Positions 21,430 to 33,714 of a DNA stretch of 64,000 bases are shown in pieces; the first letter of the stretch is position 1, and every line of letters starts with the position of its first letter. The stretch is from Spirogloea muscicola. Its lineage: Eukaryota; Streptophyta; Zygnematophyceae; Spirogloeales; Spirogloeaceae. The notes below the pieces were generated by a model, which was given only the letters and a program-made list of their open reading frames with translations, was not told the DNA's origin and made no database searches. The position numbers were made by a program, and so were the translations under genes. The stretch spans positions 27,109-91,108 of the forward strand of contig WELB01000149.1 of NCBI GenBank assembly GCA_009602725.1, given 5' to 3'.

Positions 21430-22170
21430 ATTCTTTTTTGGGCTGGCTTTTCCAGCACCTATCCTCAATGGGCGAGCCCTTCTCTCTATGTTGGCTGCAC
21501 ACGTCCGCTGTGCGCCTGGTGGAGAGCGGACAGCAGCTCACGGCCTCCTCGCAACGTCATATCTTCCTGGAGGCCGGCTTGATGGCGACTGCAGAGAACA
21601 CGTCAATCATCGACTCCTGCACAAGGGCGACGGCTTTCAGGCCCGGCGGTCGACCTGCTGGCCACTCCACTGGCTGGTGGACCCGCGCCTGATCGTGGAC
21701 GTGGTGATGACAAACATTTACTCCAGCCAACCCCACTTAATCTGCATCTAAGGTAGGGCATGCAGTGGCCAGTGTCGCTCGAGGCAAAGAGGCTAAGTAT
21801 GCCGATCACCGGCCGGAGGACGAGTTCTCCCCCTTGCCATCAACGTCACGGGCCGTTCAGCGCTCGGTGGCTCAAGACAAAGAACTTATCATTTCACTTC
21901 TAGGGTGGCTCAAGCTCCTGCACGGCCCCCGCGCAACGCAATTTCCCGCCCGTTCCCAACATGATCAGGCCAACTTCAACGTGGCAGGGTCTGCCGCCCA
22001 GGTGCATCGCATGCGCCTGTCAGTCTCCCTGCAGCGCTCAAAGGCATACGCGCTCATCTGCGTGCTGGTCGCGCTTTAGCCAGCCTCTGGCTAAAGACAG
22101 GGGATCCGCAACCCGGAGACTAATTTCTCCAATCCGCGGCTGCTCAACAGGGAATATTGAGCATCCAGTG
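21430..22170 (+). mobile_element. Hairpin tail followed by another decayed retroelement copy
   Basis: 21430-21485 is a forward type I tail that ends at GGGCGAGCCC. From 21490 a second copy begins: LAAHVRCAPGGERTAAH (knuckle), LIVDVVMTN (core), KYADHRPEDEFSPLP, QANFNVAGSAAQVHRMRLS and a degraded terminus, with frameshifts between blocks. 22230-23090 holds only tail-like debris; no gene seen. Confidence 0.5.
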
Positions 22171-23092
22171 GCCACTTAGGTCGCTGTGTGCTTTGGCGCT
22201 TTCCTGGCCCCTTCGAACTTCGTTCATTCATTTTCCTGGGCTGGTCGATCACAGCCATCGCCCTCTTCTGGAAGCTTTGATTCGCCCCCTTTGGAAGAGC
22301 CACATTCTTTTTTGACAGCCATCGGCCCCTGTTGAGAACTTCGTGTGCCCTTTCCGTTGTAGAAAGCCAGCCAGAAAGAATGGACAAGATTCAAAGGGCC
22401 GAATGGGAAGTGGCTCCGCAAAAGGGGGGAAGGGCGGTGAACAGCTAGCCCGAAATGAAGACGAGGTCCGAAGGGGCCAGAAGCGCTTTCTCAAAGCTTG
22501 CCCGGTACGAGTGTTCACGTAGTAACTTCTAATGAGGAGCCACAAACCAGAAAGACTAGCAGTTGGAGAGCAATCCCCCTGACGAAAGCGAGAGGCTGCA
22601 GCTAGAGCACGGCCAGCACGCCGATGCAGGCGTGGGCTCCGCTAACGTGATATGGATGGGCGCATTTGAAAGACCTGGTGCTAGCGAGCCAGCCTGAAGG
22701 CGCCTAAAACCACATAGCTATGCAAGAGACTACAGCGGATGGGAACATAATAACTTCGAGTTAGCAGCATCAAGTCGGAGTAGGTTGCAGCTGGAATAGA
22801 GGCACCTCGACGAGACCCTGAAGCAGCAGCCATAGCAGCAGCTACAGCGCATTCCGCGCATTCACGGTCAGATTTTGGTCGAAGCTGGTAAACAATATGT
22901 TAGGCCACATGGTCCACGTGGCCACCACGGTGCTAACGACTTGCTGAGCCGTCATTTGATTATGTAATCGTGATCACCGAGCGATTCACCTCGCCCGCCG
23001 CCACATCCTCTCTGTCCCTCCCCTCACTTTCTCGGCCGCCGAGGACCCACGTGGTCCCTACCCTCACTGGGCGAGCCCTTCTATATAGAAGA

Positions 23093-23180
23093 AAGTGCTC
23101 GCCCATTGAGAATAGGGGCTGGAACAACCAGCCCGAAAAAGAATGAACAGAGTACGAGAAGGGGGCCAGGGGAAGCGCTA
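23093..23180 (-). mobile_element. Hairpin tail module, type I
   Basis: GTGCTCGCCCATTGAGAAT, GGGGCTGGAACAACCAGCCC, A run, GAATGAACAGAG, then the AGAAGGGGGCC tract. Confidence 0.75.
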
Positions 23181-23489
23181 AGTAACAGAAACAAAGCTGC
23201 TTCTATATAACGTGCTCGTCGACTCTCAACCGGCCCTTCTGCCCTACTCGGAAACAGCTCTTCGGATGCGGCCAGCCAAAAGGATCATCACACGAGTGCT
23301 GAGAAGAGGAGCATAGGAGGAGCGCCTCCTCCGAAGGACCACGGGAGCGCGAGCTGCCAGGCAAGGTGCCAGGCAAGGTGCTTCGAAGAAGGGGTCGCAA
23401 GGTGGCAGAAGCTGCGCAAGGTCTGGGGAGTGGCTGAACTGGGCCAGCTTCCCCAGCTGGCGGCGCTGCCTCACTGCGGCTGCGGCACA

Positions 23490-23812
23490 ATGGCGGCGCA
23501 GCTCCGGCGCGGCTCCGCCAGCTCCTGCTTCCTCCTCTGTCTCCTGCTCCTCGTGGGCCTCCAGGCGTTTCCGTCTGCCGCTGCGAGTGACTCCGAACCC
23601 CCACAAGACAGCACCTGCGATGGCACACCCTTGCCCGACATACGAGTGTATTCCGCTTCCCGCAACACCACTGCCCGTTACCTCCCACTGGATGCCCTGC
23701 AGATTCCACGCTTTGCTGGTACTTGACCCTCGCCACCTTTCCTCCATCTCTCTCTCTCTCTCTCTCCTTTCCTCCATCTCTTTCTCTCTCTCTCCTTTCC
23801 TCCATCTCTCTG

Positions 23813-23901
<89 letters not shown>

Positions 23902-23908
23902 TCCTCCC

Positions 23909-23942
<34 letters not shown>

Positions 23943-24773
23943 CTTTCCTCCNNNNNNNNNNNNNNNNNNNNNNNNNNNNNNNNNNNNNNNNNNNNNNNNN
24001 NNNNNNNNNNNNNNNNNNNNNNNNNNNNNNNNNNNNNNNNNNNNNNNNNNNNNNNNNNNNNNNNNNNNNNNNNNNNNNNNNNNNNNNNNNNNNNNNNNNN
24101 NNNNNNNNNNNNNNNNNNNNNNNNNNNNNNNNNNNNNNNNNNNNNNNNNNNNNNNNNNNNNNNNNNNNNNNNNNNNNNNNNNNNNNNNNNNNNNNNNNNN
24201 NNNNNNNNNNNNNNNNNNNNNNNNNNNNNNNNNNNNNNNNNNNNNNNNNNNNNNNNNNNNNNNNNNNNNNNNNNNNNNNNNNNNNNNNNNNNNNNNNNNN
24301 NNNNNNNNNNNNNNNNNNNNNNNNNNNNNNNNNNNNNNNNNNNNNNNNNNNNNNNNNNNNNNNNNNNNNNNNNNNNNNNNNNNNNNNNNNNNNNNNNNNN
24401 NNNNNNNNNNNNNNNNNNNNNNNNNNNNNNNNNNNNNNNNNNNNNNNNNNNNNNNNNNNNNNNNNNNNNNNNNNNNNNNNNNNNNNNNNNNNNNNNNNNN
24501 NNNNNNNNNNNNNNNNNNNNNNNNNNNNNNNNNNNNNNNNNNNNNNNNNNNNNNNNNNNNNNNNNNNNNNNNNNNNNNNNNNNNNNNNNNNNNNNNNNNN
24601 NNNNNNNNNNNNNNNNNNNNNNNNNNNNNNNNNNNNNNNNNNNNNNNNNNNNNNNNNNNNNNNNNNNNNNNNNNNNNNNNNNNNNNNNNNNNNNNNNNNN
24701 NNNNNNNNNNNNNNNNNNNNNNNNNNNNNNNNNNNNNNNNNNNNNNNNNNNNNNNNNNNNNNNNNNNNNNNNN

Positions 24774-24869
<96 letters not shown>

Positions 24870-26197
24870 GCTCGCTCGCTTTCCCCCCCCCCTCTCTTCC
24901 CCCCCCGCCCTCTCTCTCAATCGAATGTCTTCTTCTAGCGCTACCCAATTCGCTTGCTGCCAAAGCCCCACGTTCCTCTTCCTCTTGCCTTCCCGGCTGT
25001 TGCAGCCACTCCAAGCTCATAACAAGTCTTCGGCGCCACCACTACCCCTGCAGGCATTCGCACGTTTGCACGGCTGCCGCATGTTGACCCTGCCACCAGT
25101 CTGGACGGCGTGGACGTGGCCGTAATCGGCCTGCCCTTTGACACGGGCGCGACCTTTAAGGTCGGTGCTCGTTTTGGGCCTGAGGCCGTGCGCTCCGCAT
25201 CTGCACTGCTGCGGCCCCACAACCTTGAGCTCAATGTCACGACGCTCGGCGTCCTCTCTGTGGTCGACGTTGGCGATGCCCCGGTTGCGCCCGGCTTCAT
25301 CGAGCACAGGTCCCTCCCTCTTTCCTTCCCTCTCCTCCCTAAGCTTTCCAGCATCACTCTCAACAATTTGAGGCAATGCTGACACCCACCTTTGCCTGGC
25401 GGCCCTCGCGGCCCAGCCACGAGCTGATTGCCAAGGCAGTGGCGCCCCTGGCGGCGGCGGGCGTTGTCACGCTGGGCATCGGAGGCGATCACAGTGTCAC
25501 CCTGCCGCAGCTGCGCGCGTTGGCAGCCGCGCACGGTGGCCCGCTTGCACTCGTGCACTTTGACTCGCATGGCGACCTCTGGGACGCATACTTTGGCCAC
25601 AAGTACACGCACGGCACACCATTCCGACGCGCGCTGGAAGAGGGCCTCATTGACCCCCACCTATCCAGCCAGGTCAGCCCTTGACTCGACTGCGTAACGT
25701 GCGGTTTACAGATGTGTATCTCTGGCTCTCAGCTCTCATATTGCGGCTCTGATTTTCTGGCCACGCAGATGGGCATGCGCGGGCCTGTGTACGGCCACAA
25801 TGACATCCAGATGGCGCGCGACTTCGGGTTTGCGGTGCTGACGACCACCGAGCTCCTGGCGCTGACGCCGGCGGAAGTGGGGGCTCTCGTGCGGAGCCGT
25901 GTCGGGTCCGCCAAAGCGTTCCTCACCTTCGACGTCGACTTCCTCGACCCTGCATTCGCGCCGGGCACCGGCACACCCGAGGTCGGGGGCCCAACATCGT
26001 TCCAGGGCCTCGCTTACCTGCGTGCGTGCACAGGCATCAATTGGGTTGGTGGCGACGTTGTCGAGGTGCTGCCAGCGCTGGATCACGGACAGATCACAGC
26101 GCACGCCGGTGCGCAGGCAGCATTCGAGTTCCTGTCCCTCGTCGCTCTCGAGGCCACCAGGACTACTGCTGGCTTAGAAGTGGGCATGCCCAAGTGA
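23490..26197 (+). CDS. Agmatinase/arginase-family (ureohydrolase) with signal peptide
   Basis: Four exons (23490-23718, 25054-25309, 25417-25672, 25769-26197) join in phase to about 389 residues. Ureohydrolases split agmatine, arginine or related guanidino compounds into urea and an amine with a binuclear Mn centre. Visible ligand motifs: GGDHS (exon 3), DSHGD (canonical DAHxD with Ala to Ser, metal ligands kept), and FDVDFLDP followed by GTGTPEVGG (exon 4). KYTHGTPFRRALEEGLID is characteristic of agmatinase-like members, so agmatinase or guanidinobutyrase is likelier than arginase. Residues 1-32 form a hydrophobic signal peptide (LCLLLLVGLQAF, Ala-rich cleavage region), which implies secretion or ER entry. 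Intron 1 contains the CT microsatellite and sequence gap. The exon 3 acceptor is chosen by phase. The gene is opposite in strand to the flanking PNG1 copies. Confidence 0.85.
23735..24880. repeat. Long (CT)n tract with an 822-base assembly gap
   Basis: CT/TCTT repeats fill 23735-23951 and 24774-24875, flanking unknown bases at 23952-24773. True length is unknown. It lies wholly within intron 1 of the ureohydrolase gene and creates false Ser/Leu and Arg/Glu ORFs running through the gap. Confidence 0.9.
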
Positions 26198-26769
26198 AAC
26201 CCTACTCGACTTGACACATCTGCTTTGTACCCATGGTCATGGCTGAGCGATCCTGACTAATCATCGGAGGCTTGCAACATCCTTTGCATGTCCTTGCTTG
26301 CTAATCAAGGAGAGATTACATTACGTGGGGTTGTGAAGTCTGCAGAGGCAGCACTGAAGTAAGCAACTCAGTATAGCAATATATAATTGGCTCTTTGAAG
26401 TGCAGCATGGCCTAACAAAGCGGGCAGCCATGTCAGAAGCTGATATGGGTGTTGGCAGCATAGCATTATGCAATCGAACACGTCAGATAGCTTGTGAATG
26501 CCAGGCCGCGGTATCTCATATCTTGTCATACTCTGTGGCAATGTGGGCTACCGTCTGCTCAGGATACAGCGTGCTAAACAAGCACCTCATTACTGAGCTG
26601 GCCAGATTTTAAAAATGTCGCAAGGATTGTCCTCTGTAAGACAGCGGGAAACGTCAAGCCCCTTGACAAGCAATACAAGTGCTAATCTCAAGTAACAGCA
26701 TTAAGCAGTCTTCAAGAGAAGGCGAGAACATGGGGCACTCTGCCTAATTTCCCCTTAGCTTTCACATGC

Positions 26770-29700
26770 CTAGCTCCCTGATGGTAGCTTCTTTAGCGCA
26801 TCCTTGGCTTGCTTGACAGCGATAGCAGCCGCTTTGCTGGGCGAGTGTTCCCCCTCCTCCATCAACTTCTTGAAGTGAGCACGTACGGACTCAGCAAAAG
26901 CGGCCTTCGCAACATCAACCAGGGCTTCTTCTTTGCTGCTAGACAACGAGCTCGACTGGGCCTGTACCACGAGGCTGGCAGCAGTGGAAGAAGTGGCCTG
27001 CCCTTGAGAACTGGACACCTCCAAGTCTGTAAGGGCGAGAGAGGTAGGCAACTCTGGTTGTTTCCGTCGAGCATCTTCCAGTGGGGGAAGTTGAACCACC
27101 GAGGACAGCTGCGCCGTACTAGCTTCTGTCAAGGGGTCACCCTGAGTAGATACACTGCCGGGCGTGCTTAGCCTTGATGTGTAAAGATCCAGGCAAGCCA
27201 GTTGGACAGCGGAAGTCTTTTGATCCTGTACTTGATGGACAGTGAACCTGCCACCACGCACTTTCATAGCTCAGTGTATATGACTGCAAAGTACTGATAT
27301 TGAGGATACGACCAAAGGTAAGCAAGGGCATAAATAATCTCTAGTAGTACCAAAAGATTCACTTGCTAATTATAAGAAGGTCATGATAGAGCATATGTTT
27401 TTATCATTTTTATCGCACTGTGGAGCAATGGTAACAAGCAATACCTGAAGGTGCTGTATGCAATTTTGTTGCACTCCAGGATGCTGTAATGTATTGTGAC
27501 GCCCCGAGCGGGTGGAGATGGCTGATTGCGCTGCTGATCCAGGAGGTGCCAATGCCTGCCCATATCATCACTACCCTCCAACACCCTGAAACCAGACGAA
27601 CATGTCTGAAAAGGTCCATGTAATGATACTAGGTTTATCCCTGGTCGTGCAGGATCGAGTCATAAGAGGCAGGTCAATATCAGGACCACCCAGCATTGAG
27701 CTGCTCACTCAATTGTTCCAGGTGGGGGACTCCTTGTCTGACTATCTGGCTTGGCTAGCCTACACATGGTGAATGATTGACAAGCCTGCGCCGTATCTAT
27801 TTGGGAAACAGCTCAAGCAATGTGTACCAGGAGGAAGGATCGCGTTCTGGACAATCTTGTGCAGCAGTGATGCTGTAGGCTACTACACGTGCTGCTGATT
27901 GGGACCTGTAACAGATCCAAGCTTGCCCTGCCACAACACGTAATTGTAGCACAGGACTCAAGCCCAAAACTTCTTTCTATTAGAGGAACTGCTCTGAAAA
28001 TACACTGACATTGTAAGAAAATTAGAACAAAATAAAGTGGCTCTAAAACTTGAAGTAGCAATCTGGCCTCAAAGCCTGCACAGCTTAAGAGCTCAACTCA
28101 ACGAGAAGATCAATGCTGAGGCCCACCTTTGCTGACATCTGGTGCAAGCCACTTGGTAAAGTGAGAGCCATCAAATGCGCACACAGCCTGCAAGGCATAG
28201 TGCTATCATCAGAAAGTTCCATTGACCTTCTCATTGGTGTCCAAACTCAACTCCAGCTTGGATACCCAACATCTCCATGCTACATGAAGATTCTACAGCT
28301 ACAGCAGACACTAAGAAATACAACAAAACAATGGTAGGCTTGTCCAACAACAAACGGTGTGCATGGACATGTGCAATTTGCATCAGACGCATTGCCTCGG
28401 AGGCTGCCTATGAAGGCTGTAGGTAGGGAACACAGTGATCACTCACAAGCTCGTTGGGGCTGTTCTCACTGCTGGCCTGAACCTGGCCTCCACAAAGTCT
28501 TGACAAATTGGCATATACAATGGACTCTGTAATCAGATGGCCTGCTAAGGTCTTAGAGGTCTCTGTTTCTTTGGAAGAGGTTAACAGCACTTCTGCCCAC
28601 TCCATTGCTAGTGGCAGGCTTACTGCTGTCATTATGCCATTACCTCTGGCTTTCAACCAGACTTCTGGAAGACAGCTCGTCTTTGACAGTGCTTGGTCAT
28701 CTGTCTGGTACTTCACGTCGAGACTCAAGACTTCCAGTATGCGGGTCACCCCTGGCAACTCTTGCAGCAACATCCACTCTGAAGGCTGCACATGTCCAGC
28801 TCCTCCTCCAATTCTCATCTCCCTCTTCATGTACGGCTTTGCCTTGAGAGACCTCAAGAGTTGGAGCAAGCCTTGTAGACAACGTTGGATTCTCAAAGCT
28901 GGTGGGGAGACCTCATGATCAGTTGTGCCAAATTCTGAATTGCCAGGAAGCAGAAGCTCTACCAGTCCAAGAAAAATGCCTGCAACATGCTCATCTCTGG
29001 CTGGTCGCCACTCTCTGCAGTCTGGATCTGCCGAAATTGACAAGTCCCTTACTGATCCCCCTGGGTGCTTGGGTGTGGTGATTGCTGCTCCTGAAGTCGG
29101 ATCTTGGCCAGTCTCTCCTCGAGCAAGCCTCCATGGAAGTGTTCCTGTCTGCCTTCCAGGCAAGCTCAAATCCTCAGCTGGTGAACGCAACGTATCAAGA
29201 AGCTGGACAAAATCCTCGTGGTCACGCTTCCTCAAACTAGCAGATTCAGCAAGAGGAAGGCCCATCTGACTTTCCATTTGGTAATGGCGCAACATCTTCA
29301 TCAACTCAAGTTCCGTAATGTCATTCCGCCGGTGCTGCATCTGCACAACAGTACAGACCACATATGGGCTGCTATGCAGAAGCAGAGCTGGTAGCATTTA
29401 CAATGTCAAACCTGTACAGCCAATATTGACAGCCAAGGCTTGCTGACCTGCCTAGGTTGTTGTACTTGATAAGAGCTACCGTTATGGATAATACTTTACC
29501 TCTCGCCACTTCTTAGTATATCGCCTGGATACATCGTAAGGTCCATCTTTGGAAAAGCCAATAAGGTAGGTCAGCTTCTTGCCCCACCTGTAACATCACC
29601 CTAAGCTGGATTGTTGAACAGAAGTATGCTTACTTCAAAGTTGACTGGCCCTCATCAGCTGGTAACAAGAAACTATGCCTAAGAGCCGAAAAATGTATTG

Positions 29701-32700
29701 CGCCTCTGTGATGTGTGAGGCTGAGTTAAGCATTCAGATTCACAACTTACCCAACCTCGTACAGAAGAGGTTGGTCAAAGACCGCTTCACAAGGGTCAAG
29801 GTGGACCCATCTGCAATCAAGAAGTTTGAAAACAGCTGAGAATCAGCACCTGAATGTATCAAAGCTTGTGGTGCAATGGATGCGACCTGAATGGACCGTA
29901 GATCATGGTGTCCTGTAGAGGGCATACCTTCTCCAACACTCCAAGTAGCATTCCACCCAAACATGGTCTGTCCAGTCTATTACCTGAAATCAAGATACAT
30001 CACTTGCAGCTCTGTGTCACAGGCTACCCTGACTGATTGTGAATGACAGCTACGTCTTGGCAGCTCGTGACAAGCTTTCAGGCATGAACTCTGCTTGACT
30101 GTATGATTATCCTCAATGCCATCACGTTTTGCAACATACCAGCCGCGTGAAGTAACCCAGCGACCGACAGCACAGAGCAAAGCAATTTGCCCATTCTCCA
30201 CAGCGGCCCTTCCTGGTTTGTAAAAGCTATATGGAAACGGAAGGCAACCAGAGCTCATGAGCAGAGGTGATGCATTATGTCAATGTGGCACAAAAATGCA
30301 ACAGCAGTGAGTGGCAGCTACACTAGCAAGTAGCAACTGTCAGATTGTGACAGATGTTCATTCTAACAAAGCAAAGAAAAGTCAAGGAGACAAAGTACAT
30401 AGGAATTAACCGTCGAGCATGCTTTTGTCGTGAGGGCACATTCTGAATCAAATGTAAGTCCGTGTATGAAGTGAGACAAAGTTTCAAAGACTAACAGCTG
30501 TACCTTTGCTGCAGAATTGTACCTGGGGAAGCGCATGGTGTTTCCGCAGACTCTGCACCTGCACCCATTGATGAGAGTGGCAGGTTAAGACGATGTGTAC
30601 CGGAGGCTAAGTGCTTGTTCCTCTCAGTGACAGAAGCAGGCAATAGTGTCGAGCCAATCTTGCTCATTGCTCATTACTGTCTTCTTTGCATCGACAACAT
30701 CATACCTCTGCAACTGGCCCCACGGAGTGGCCCAGGTTACATGCTACATGCACTCTGCTTTTCTACACTGTCATGACTTGTCTCAATCAGGTCAATTTCA
30801 CACAGTATGGCATGCCTTACTTACAGGATCACCCCGCCTGCCTAGAGAGATGTCAAGCTTGTCAACATCTCACAAAAAGACCACGTCCATCTAGCATGAG
30901 AAGTCAATGTCTTGCCTGTGCAGCTCAACCCGCCCTCCCCCATCCCTCTGCTCTTCATCAGTAGGAGTTGCATTTCCTGCGTGCTCTGATGCTCCACCGC
31001 ACGTATCGCACGACAGCGTATCAACCCACCTGTAAGGTTGGCATAAAGCAGAGACACACGCTCCTATTACTTTCGTTTGTGAGGTGATCTAACAACAGGG
31101 GTGGTCTGAAAAGAATTTGCAGGATGGTGGTGTAGCTGTCTTACTTGAAGAATTTGTGTTTGAACCAGAGCAACAGCTGCTTGAGGAGCTCACAGCGGAG
31201 CTCGCTGCTCTCAGGCTTGAAATCTTTGCTACTGCACTCCTCTCCTGTCCTCTGTCCAAACGAACATTCATGGTTTGAGGATCTCAACCACTCTTTGAAC
31301 GTGCATCAATCTATCTGGTGTTCATCTCCTGACATGATTGAAGTTTTGTAAGAAGAGACTTATCCCCGGAAGCAAATTTTCAACTAGCCTTCGGCCACTT
31401 GAAATGCTTAACCTTGTAGAAGGCAACAGCCGCTTGCTCTTCAAGGCTGTCGCATGGAATTGTTGCCCTGGCCTTTTCTTGCATCTGAGGATCCTCATAC
31501 TGCAACAAGGAGGAAGGAGGAGGAGAAAGGGGTGTAAGAAGGACGAGGACAAATGTCCTGTCTGATACAGCATAGAAAGTCAAGACTACTGGAGGTCACC
31601 ACCTAAACACCTCCAGATTGATTGGTCTTCTCAAGGAGGCCTGCTTTCTGCTAAGCAAGAAATCTTCTCATTGGCCAAAGCAACTTGACTCCTAAAGTTA
31701 CCTGCTTGACATTGTTTAGATGGTAAAGCACAAGGGCTTGGAATCTAGTCTGATGACTCTGGTCGCTATCTTGGTTTGCTATAGCAGCAGCCAGCTCTGC
31801 GTCCTCCTGAGCCTGTGTGAAAGAGAAGATTTATCACTTCATGTGCCACCCTCGGAGTTGCAGAGAAAGCAGCACCTGCTTCAAGAATGTCAATCCAACT
31901 TAGGGCTTCAAATTTGCCTGCTTATTGAGTATATCAAAGTATTGTCAATTAACATGAAAATATAACACGGATCGGTGCTAGTCAGATAAGTAGCAACAGA
32001 CAAGAGTGGCACGTCACACAGGGTGCCACCTGGCACAAAACAAGCCACTGGGAGGTCATCTCAAAAGTGTACAAGCACTTCTGAGATTCCAGTATGAGTT
32101 GAGAAGCTAATGCAGGGTCACTAAGACAATCAGGCCCATGTTGAGAATGGCAGACCTGCAAGTGGCGAGCCATTTCCTCGTCCAAGGAAGTGTCTTGTTG
32201 CTGTTCTGCCTTATTAGATGGCTTCTTGTCAGGATTTCGCAGTGGTCTATTGAGCACTTCACGGGAGCAAAGGAGCACATCGGTTGCGTTATCAAAGTCC
32301 ATAGAGGACAAATTCTTATCATGTGGTTGCCATTTATATCCAAGTCCGATGATCTGAAACGTTGATACACAGTGCCACACTGAGAAGTCTGGACACGGAC
32401 AAATGTGCAGGACAATTTATTGCTTCTGCTTCCTGGTCTCAGACAGTTGAATTACCCCGTTGCATCATATCTGTCATTTTGTCACAAGTGTTCACTACCG
32501 AGCGTTCAAAAAGGGAAATACAAGGTGTCATTGATGACAACTCAAGCAAACACTTGCAGCCAAAGCCAGAAGTATCTACCTACCAATTGATCCTCGGGAG
32601 GTACTGCCGTCAAAGAGAAGAGCTGATATTGCAATACCTTCACAGGGGAGGATTTCAGAAAACAAGGGGATCAACGTCTCAACCAGACAGTATGGAAGCT

Positions 32701-33109
32701 CCCCAAGCATTCTGTCAACTATCTGCGACTTCCTTCTAGACCATAGTGTGAATTCTCGAGTGACCAGATCGAAAGTCCACACCAATGTATGGAACATTCG
32801 AGAGACCAGATCACTCTCGTCAACTCTCCGTAGGAGAGAAGCGCTCTCTCAAAAACCCGGTGGCTAAGAGAGGTCATCAAAATCAAGCAAGTACCACGAG
32901 CAGACTGGACTCGCTAGAGCAAGAGCGTCCCTATATCACTAGACTCAGCAAGTCCAATGTATGAAAGCCAGCCCGGCAGCTTGTGCGACGGAGGAAAGGA
33001 GGCGCTGTGCTGCACAGCTGGCCTGCCATACCTCCACGCTCTCCTCGGTATCGCACTCCACCTGGTACTTGGTGCGCTCAAACTCGAAGTCGAGCTTCCG
33101 GAGAACCAT
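26770..33109 (-). CDS. PNG1: PNG1 copy C: intact peptide:N-glycanase, 17 exons
   Basis: Removes N-glycans from misfolded glycoproteins in the cytosol. Exons: 33109-33032, 32637-32584, 32353-32156, 31812-31702, 31499-31413, 31251-31145, 31029-30916, 30558-30504, 30226-30140, 29983-29928, 29810-29751, 29587-29500, 29340-28447, 28187-28127, 27927-27828, 27585-27445, 27247-26770. All phases agree and give about 922 residues. Seen in order: MVLRKL start and [11 protein letters not shown] (as in Arabidopsis PNG1); [15 protein letters not shown] exon; [10 protein letters not shown]; zinc ligands SCDTCG and CRVCG; transglutaminase triad Cys in RCGEW (codon 30202-30200), His in DHVW, Asp in HLDPCE; WGKKLTY, RRYTKKW; LSLPGRQ; C-terminal domain with [15 protein letters not shown] and LEGSDD; a Ser-rich then Lys/Ala-rich tail. 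Intron 7 has a GC donor. An in-frame Met at 33184 could extend the start, but MVLRKL matches the family and the paralogues. Confidence 0.9.
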
Positions 33110-33237
33110 CTCCAACTGTTCAAGGGAGCCAGCTGGCACCGCAGGCCCGCCACCGTCGTATGTAGCGGCGGCGCAGGCCGTCACCAGGCGCCGTGAGCTG
33201 CGCTCGCCACTTGTCCTCGCCTTCAGGCCTGTCCGAG

Positions 33238-33294
33238 GCAGCGGCGGCGGCAGCGGCGAAGGCCGCGGCGGCCGCGGCGGCGGCGGCGGGAGGA
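33238..33294. repeat. CGG/GCG-rich tract upstream of PNG1 copy C
   Basis: Interrupted GCGGCG/GGCCGC run 130-185 bp upstream of the start codon, matching the tracts at copies A and B. It probably lies in the promoter or 5' UTR. Confidence 0.7.
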
Positions 33295-33354
33295 GGCCTG
33301 GCCAAGTGGCCGCCGTTGCTGGAAGGCCTTAGCTTCTCGTACTTTGTTCATTCT

Positions 33355-33660
33355 TTCATTCTGGTCGTGCATTAGCCCAGGCTAATGGCTTCCGTGGAGG
33401 TGGTTCGGCTCCTCAGTAGCTTGTCAGATATGCATGTGCTTACTCGGGGATATTAGCGTCCCCCTTAGCCAGCTCATTACCCAATTTTTTGGGCTGGCTT
33501 TTCGCAGCCATTGCCCCCATTGGGAGTGCCACTTCTCTGATTAACAGGACATTTGTAAGGCTAGAATTGGCCTCCCTTTCAATTTCATGCGCACCGCGCG
33601 CCTTCTTTTTTGGGCTGGTTTTTCCAGCCCCTATCCTCAATGGGCGAGCCCTTCTCTGCC
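33355..33660 (+). mobile_element. Subfamily-3 3' tract carrying two hairpin-tail insertions
   Basis: Compared with the uninterrupted copy at 20155-20340, a 57-bp segment is inserted at 33484-33540 (T run, GGGCTGGCTTTTCGCAGCC, CCCCATTGGGAGTGCCACTT, CTCTGA). A second tail, type I, starts near 33606. The first insertion has no target duplication that I can see. Confidence 0.75.
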
Positions 33661-33714
33661 TGGCGCTTCCCGTTGTGCCCGACCGTCAGGTAGGCAGTAG
33701 GCGAGAAAGAAATG

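Noticed and set aside
23203-25125. ORFs of 454-605 residues running through the CT tract
   Set aside because: They consist of Ser/Leu or Arg/Glu repeats and unknown bases; the real gene here is the spliced ureohydrolase.
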